From Diplosphaera chodatii (lineage: Eukaryota; Chlorophyta; Trebouxiophyceae; Prasiolales; Stichococcaceae), in contig JAALGY010000015.1 of the NCBI GenBank assembly GCA_032358165.1, positions 434,001 to 498,000 of the forward strand: 64,000 nt of DNA, given 5' to 3'. How positions within the stretch are numbered: the first letter of the stretch is position 1; each line of letters opens with the position of its first letter. The notes beneath the pieces were generated by a model, which saw only the letters and a list, made by a program, of their open reading frames with translations, ran no database searches and was not told the origin of the DNA. Below are positions 58,501 to 64,000 of this stretch, piece by piece. A program made the position numbers and the translations under genes.

Positions 58501-61500
58501 TGGCACCTGCGCCGTGCACGGAGGTGGTCTGCCCTGCAGCCTACAATACGCATGTGGTGTACGACCAGTGTATCTTTCATGTGTCCTGGGATACACACTG
58601 CTGCAACCGAATCCGGGATAGGGTCATAACTCTACAATCTGAACATATGCAAATCGAAGATAGCCCAGATAGCCCACACCGTGCCGGTGGCAGCGGCATC
58701 AATCAGCCACGCAGCCACGACGGGCGTCACGCCGTGGACGCCTGACTGGCTGTACTTTTGCCCCACACGGCGCGGCACCTGCGCGCACAGCAACACTTTA
58801 ACGACGAGATTGGCGCGTCATGCGTCGGCATATTGCTGAAAGTACACAGTGTTCCTCCATGCATGGCATGTGCAAACGAAAATGCAGCAATCCTGCCAGT
58901 TTCTGGAATGGCCACAAGTCGGCCGTCTTCAAGTCAAGGCAATCCTGCCAGTGCCATCAGCAGGGTCTTTGGGACCAGCACAGCAGGGCCCTACCAGCAG
59001 GTGCGTGTTGGTGGCCTTCATGCTGTTGGTGAACTGCGCGCCCAGCATGTGCGCCAGCAGCACCAGGTACCGCTTCTCCTCGATCCCGTACACGCTCGCG
59101 CACAGCCTGGTGCAGCATATGCAAAGTAACATGCATAGTTGCAGGCTTTTAACACGTTGAGCGCTGGCCACCGCACAGCAGCCTGCTGTAGTTGAAGTGT
59201 CTATCATGTGCATTGAGGATGCAGAGCGTTCCCTGGGGCATCCTCAGTCATTAGCGAGCTGACTGCACACTGAGCTCACTTGAGGTCCTTGAAGGCCTCC
59301 AGCGGGGTGCGGTAGGGCAGCGGCCGGTAGATGAGGCGGTTGTTGGGCAGCGCCAGGGACTGCAGCTCCCCCGCCGTCAGGCTCTCCTGCACCCACCGCG
59401 GCGTCACCCGCTGCGCATCCGGCACTGCGGCGGCCACAGCCAGCACCGTCACCACCCCAATCATGCGGAGTGTTGTGCATCCATGATGATGATGGAAGTC
59501 GCAGCAACAGCAACAAGTAAAATATCAATGCTGTGACACAGCTGCTGCAAGATTATCTGGCCCATGCATGCGGGCATGTGCTTACGGTCAGGTCCGTCCA
59601 TTTTAACCTCACGACTCACCAAACTTGAAGTCGGGGCGCCTCGCTGCCAGGGCCGCAGCGTCCTCCCGCGTCAGGCCGTGGGCGGGCGGGCACATCGCAT
59701 ACCTGCACAGGACAGGCACGACCGCGACTTGGCACGACTGATCGCATCCAATGGCTGCAGGATCTCGCGGCTGTTGCAGACCAGTGCATCGCCGCTCCTT
59801 GGTTCGATCCTGTATGCTTGTTCACTGGGCAAGTCACATGCTGAACAGTGATTTGCAAAAAGCACCGCTGCGCGGGCCGGGACTGCGCTGTGGCGAGCGC
59901 GGCGGTGCGCTGGTCGAACAGGCGCGCCCCCGCCCGCTTGAGCAGCGCCTCCACGCGGGCCAGGTCCCCCGGCGCCACCGCGCCCGCCGGCGCCGCCTCC
60001 ATCGCCGCCAGCGTGAACCAGCAGCCCTCCAGCAGCCGCCTGCACGGGGGCCAGCTGGTCGGCTTCTGCCCAAGAGGGGCTCACTCCCAAGGAGGCTGCA
60101 ACTTTCCACTGGCGAGGTGGCAACATGGCTGCTTGTTGAAACCTTGAAATAGTCAAGTACCACCACTGCGAGTATCGCATACAACGGAAGGCATGTGGCC
60201 AATAGTACGCACAGCTACAACCGCGAGGCTCACTTGGGGGCTGCGGCGGCGCCGCTGCTGCGTGCATTGCTGGCGGTGGGCGTGTCACGGGTGCTCTCGG
60301 TGCCGGCCACCGCCGCCACCGCCCCAGGCCAGCCCCGCACCTCCATCTCCTGCGATTCCCGAAGTTACGCAGGGTTTGAGGGTGCAATGATGTCCCTGCC
60401 ACCGTGCACCCCACACCTCCTACCCTGCGGGCTTTTGCAAATGCTGCGAGTGCACCAGGCTACTTCAAATCACACTGTGGCTCTGGCACCTGCTGGTAGC
60501 GGGTGACACTGGTGAGCGCCTCTGCAGGAAGCAGGAAGTCGTCGGCGTCTGCGGCCTGGCGTGCGTCGTTGCAGGCGTACAGCCACGGCGCCGCCACCGC
60601 CTCGCAGCACCCGCGGTGCTGCTGCAGGTGCGCCGCCACCCCCTGCAGCTCCCCGGCCGTTGGGCACGACCCCACCTGCACCCCAGCAGCGCGGCACATC
60701 GGCACAGCGCATCGTGGCCGAGTCACGTGAAACTGGACGACTGCGTTCGCGCGCCGCATGATGGGTGAAGGGTGGTATGTCGAGGAGACATCGGCGGTGT
60801 GGTGATCCCACGGGCACCCGCATCTGATGCAGCCACACGCACTATTGCTGGCACAGAGCAATGCCATGCACGGCGGCCGCGCGCACCACCACGTAGCGGA
60901 GGCGGGGCCCCAGCTGCAGGTGGGCCAGCGCGTTGGCGTGGCGGCAGATGAGGCGCAGGGCGGTGCGCTCCTCGCCCGCGCTGCCCGTCAGGTGCAGCCG
61001 CACCCCGCCCAGGTAGTTGCCTGCTTGTTCGCCGCCACAGGCAGCCGGTCACAACTCAAGCGTTTGAACGAAGTGAGAGGTAGCAACTGAAACGATGACA
61101 CTGTCATCATCGTAGGCCGCCAACAGGTCACACATGTCATCAGGTCCCACTGGCAGGCACGAAGCCGGCCTCACTTTGCTGCAGCCGGTGGAATGGATGT
61201 GAGCAACTCTGCATGGTCGACACCTTTGCCCTTCAGGCGTGCGGCTGCGCCCTGCGACAGCTGGCTGTAGGACGGCAGCTGCGACGGCGCCGGCAGCTCG
61301 CTTGCAGACGGCTGCCGGCCTGATGCAGCGACACACGTGTTCGCCACTGGCGCCAAAGCTGCTGCTGCGCCCCTGGGCACAACCACCAGATGACAGTCAC
61401 CTTGACAGTTTGCATTCGATGTGCAACAGGCTTGTGTGCGTCATGACTGCCACAGGTGGAAAGTGCTCGTAGTCTGGGGCCATGCATGTGCAGCTACTCA

Positions 61501-62930
61501 AGTAGTGCTTGTGCAGGTTGCCAGGGCAGACCTGTCTGCAGTGGCCGCCGTTTCAGTGGGTTGCTCGCGCTGCGGCTGTGCTGGCGCTGCAGACGCTGTG
61601 GCCAGGGTGTCGTCTCCAGAGGGCGCCCTAGCAGCAGCGTGCAATGGCTGTTTTGACGCCGCCAGCGTCTGCTCAGATGCAGATGAAAGCCTTTGAGCTG
61701 CTGGCGGCGCCGCTCGCGCTGCCTTCGAGGCGCTGGGGTGGCTGTGGCCATTGGTGTCAGCTGCGGGATCAGCCACCCTTGCTATACCAGGGTTCTCAGC
61801 AACTGTCGCGTCAGGGTTCTGCGGGGTGGGCTGGCTGCGGGGCTGCCGGTACTTTGCCGCCGGCGCCGGCAGCAGGCGGTAGGGCTCCGGCGGCGCCGGG
61901 CTGCCTGCCTCGATGCACGCCACCAGCCACCCGGGCTTGAGCACCTCCACATGGCCCCATGTCTTTGCGGCCCTGCAGTCAGACCAGAGGTGTGGTTGGC
62001 TGCTCATTTCACAATTTCATCCGGCCGATGCAGAAACATGATCATGCAGAGGCCGAGGCTGCAGGTGAGCGGTGTTGATGCCAATCCTCCAGAGTCTGCA
62101 GTAAGCGTCCCCGCTGATCTGGGGCAAGGGGAGAACGGTGCGCTGCCCACTCGAATTTGGGGCTGCCGGCCGCCTCGGCAATCAGGTGGGTGCAGGAGGT
62201 GTGCAGCTCCGGGGAGTGCAGCCCGCCGCCACGCTGGATCAGCCGCGCCAGCTGGTCCTTGGCGCGCAAGTCGAAGCCCGTCAGGCTGATTTTGGTGCCC
62301 GCCAGCGGCGGCAGCTGGTGCTGGCTGATTGGCGCCTGCGGAACAGTGGTTCATGTCAACAGAATGCACCTGTCAGGCCGGCAGCGGGGATACTCACGCA
62401 CTGCAGAGGCCATGGCAATGATGAATGCGCATGAATTGAGCTTCAGACTCCTCACTGGCAGGACGCGGCATACATTGTGCACGCACCATGCGCCCCTCCT
62501 TGCTGCATGCAGCCACCCAGCTCGGGTCGACCACCGGGATGCCCAGAGCCACTGCCAGCTGCGCAGGATGAAGGGATGCCGTGCTATTCACGGTGGTGTA
62601 TGTAGCCATGCCGAGGACTGGTCTGGGGTTGACCCCCTTTCCGTGTGCTGCAAGTTGCGCTGCGCGAGGACAAGCTGCGGAGCATGCCACATATACAACA
62701 CAAAACCCCAGGTGGTTGCGTATTTCGCTGACCTGGTACTTGTCGGACACCGTGCTGCGCGCGATGACGATGTCCGGCAGCTGCTTGCGGTCCAGGGTGC
62801 CCTCGAAGGTGCCGCCCAATTGCTGCAGCAGCTGCCGCAGCTCATCCCGCTGCCCCGGCTCCAGCCCCGTGGGGTGCACCCTGACCCCGGCCAGCGGCTG
62901 GGCACCGCCATCTGAGGCGCCTTGCTGCAT
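55520..62930 (-). CDS. Multi-BRCT scaffold protein (TopBP1/Dpb11/MEI1-like)
   Basis: BRCT domains bind phosphopeptides. TopBP1-like scaffolds of this kind act in replication initiation, the DNA-damage checkpoint and meiosis. Five BRCT-like units are seen in order. (1) LAGVRVHPTGLEPGQRDELR, then GIPVVDPSWVAACSKEG (about 62500-62905). (2) LAGTKISLTGFDLRAKDQLA, then THLIAEAAGSPKFEWA and VEVLKPGWLVACIEAG (about 61925-62315). (3) LGGVRLHLTGSAGEERTALR, then VAAPWLYACNDA (about 60560-61010). (4) LLEGCWFTLAAMEAAPAG, then VTPRWVQESLTAGELQ (about 59350-60040). (5) SVYGIEEKRYLVLLAHMLGA, then VHGVTPVVAAWLID (about 58690-59110). A Ser/Ala-rich linker lies between 2 and 3. The C-terminal third (55520-57730) is low-complexity with RPSLLDTFLPPVRSVDF and DAAWDHLNGLVEQQR, and ends SADAPLQL. 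Met 62930 just precedes unit 1. A more upstream start is possible, because KWALSHGGCIPGKPLD at about 63040 also looks coding. Confidence 0.8.
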
Positions 62931-63508
62931 CTGAGGCTCAGCGGCGGGGACGCAGCCGCGCAACGCTGGGCATGGCGTCGATCAACTGCTGCCGCGCACG
63001 ATCCAAAGGCTTGCCCGGGATGCAGCCGCCATGGGATAGGGCCCACTTTACATCCACATGAGGTTACATGAGTCGACGTCTCTGTTTGCGGGTGGTACTG
63101 CTGGTGCTGATGACATCTGAAGGTGTTGCATCAGCTGCAGGTACATCAGCTGCAGCATTTCGAACGCAAGTGAGCATGCGCAGTGCATCTTGTCAAGGTT
63201 GGCATTTGTGCATGTGCAATCGCACGTCTGCACACTGTACCTGCGCGACGTGGTAACGATCCTATCTCACGTTTGCCAGTTTGCCACGGTCAAGCCTCCA
63301 CTGTTCCAGGGGTGTGCTGGGCGTGCTGTGCATCAGGGCGAGGTGCAATTTGACACACACCCTTGCTTGCATGCAGTAATTAGATGGAACGGCGCGACAA
63401 GGTGCTTGTTCTGCGTTCGGCGGGACCCCATCATCTCCATTATTAGCACTTGGCGCTGTTCACACAGCGGTTTGAGTGCACTTCCTGTTTGGCAGGTTTG
63501 CACGCAGG
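62931..63508. other. Spacer or upstream exons of the BRCT gene
   Basis: The minus strand near 62950-63050 has an open block, VKWALSHGGCIPGKP and LDRARQQLIDAMPSVARL. It may be an upstream exon of the BRCT gene or 3' sequence of the next gene. Nothing else is recognised. Confidence 0.35.
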
Positions 63509-63910
63509 TCAGGCGTTGGCCAGCCATCGCCGGGCGCGCCCCCACATGCTGGTGGCGCTGTAAATGGCCACACGCTGTGCCAAACCTGCGCTGTCAGTGG
63601 TGGACCGTCCGTCGTGCAGGTGCACGGGCACGGGCATCCATGGCCCTGACGCCGGCTGGCTGCTGCCACTGCCGTCCGCCGCCGCCAGCCACTCCCTGAC
63701 CTGTGCGCCGCCACCCGTGTCATCGGCGGCGCCGGCAGGCCGCGGCAGCTGGCGGGCGTCCCTGCTGCTGGCCTCTCCCACGGCCGCAGGCGCCCGCTGT
63801 GCTGCAGGGCTGGACAAGTCTGCGCTCCTGCCCGCACGCCTGGCAGCCCGAGCAATCATGGATGGCGCCGAGCTGGCAACATGGCTTGCATAGGGAGTGG
63901 GCACCTGCAA
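63509..63910 (-). CDS. Unrecognised protein, C-terminal exon of a gene running off the right edge
   Basis: An open minus-strand frame has coding-like composition: MIARAARRAGRSADLSSPAA, VREWLAAADGSGSSQPASG, and the end VAIYSATSMWGRARRWLANA before the TGA at 63509. The Met at 63910 could be a start, or the frame may be the last exon of a gene whose 5' part lies outside. No domain is recognised. Confidence 0.4.
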   Translation of the reverse strand: MQVPTPYASHVASSAPSMIARAARRAGRSADLSSPAAQRAPAAVGEASSRDARQLPRPAGAADDTGGGAQVREWLAAADGSGSSQPASGPWMPVPVHLHDGRSTTDSAGLAQRVAIYSATSMWGRARRWLANA

Positions 63911-64000
63911 GTTTCGTCATGCACTTTCGGTGGCACTGACGATTGCCTCTACCACGTAGCATGTGTCACTTCGGCAAACCTCGTGTTGGTCCCGGCAGCC

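Noticed and set aside
1..64000. CRISPR arrays, tRNA or rRNA genes, bacterial operons and ribosome-binding sites
   Set aside because: No regularly spaced repeats, no cloverleaf or rRNA-like segments were noticed, and the gene structure is eukaryotic with many introns.

Overview
The window is nuclear DNA from a eukaryotic green alga, most likely a core chlorophyte. It is GC-rich and dense in CTGCAG motifs. Genes are on both strands and broken by many short introns with GT/AG borders. The gene set is plant-like: a fused allantoin synthase (TTL), the thylakoid-lumen immunophilin CYP38, an HPP membrane protein, a type II NAD(P)H dehydrogenase and an ArfGAP of the plant AGD5/15 kind. TGTAA, the usual green-algal poly(A) signal, lies after some stop codons. 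No tRNA, rRNA, CRISPR array or prokaryotic operon was seen. Exon borders were worked out by hand from splice consensus and reading phase. They are firm for ArfGAP, TTL, CYP38 and most UGT exons, and approximate for several N-termini.

Left part (1-25 kb). On the minus strand are the N-terminal part of a saccharopine-dehydrogenase-like oxidoreductase (1-1750) and a long SUMO protease of the Ulp2/SENP6-7 type (2308-9351). A region at 9431-11253 may be the N-terminal part of that protease. A plus-strand ArfGAP (11934-15324) follows, then a minus-strand HPP protein (16243-18247), the plus-strand TTL urate-degradation enzyme (19644-21565) and an unrecognised plus-strand gene (about 22.8-25.06 kb).

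Centre (25.4-38.35 kb). A direct tandem duplication of about 6.3-6.5 kb carries two intact, 13-exon, membrane-anchored UDP-glycosyltransferase genes of the animal UGT architecture. Each is followed by about 2.5 kb of conserved sequence that seems to hold a second, minus-strand coding unit. The copies differ by point changes, microsatellite length and one indel of about 170 bp.

Right part (38.4-64 kb). These genes follow: a minus-strand type II NAD(P)H dehydrogenase with a 24-nt microexon; a plus-strand secreted or membrane-anchored GT-B-like protein; a minus-strand 2H phosphoesterase (AKAP7/ASCC1-like); plus-strand CYP38; a convergent minus-strand PDZ protein; a minus-strand gene with about five BRCT units (TopBP1/Dpb11-like); and a fragment of another minus-strand gene at the right edge.

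Most genes are unrelated housekeeping loci, as is normal for an algal nuclear contig. The notable features are the UGT tandem duplication with its conserved antisense unit, and the tail-to-tail pair CYP38/PDZ, both possibly thylakoid-related.
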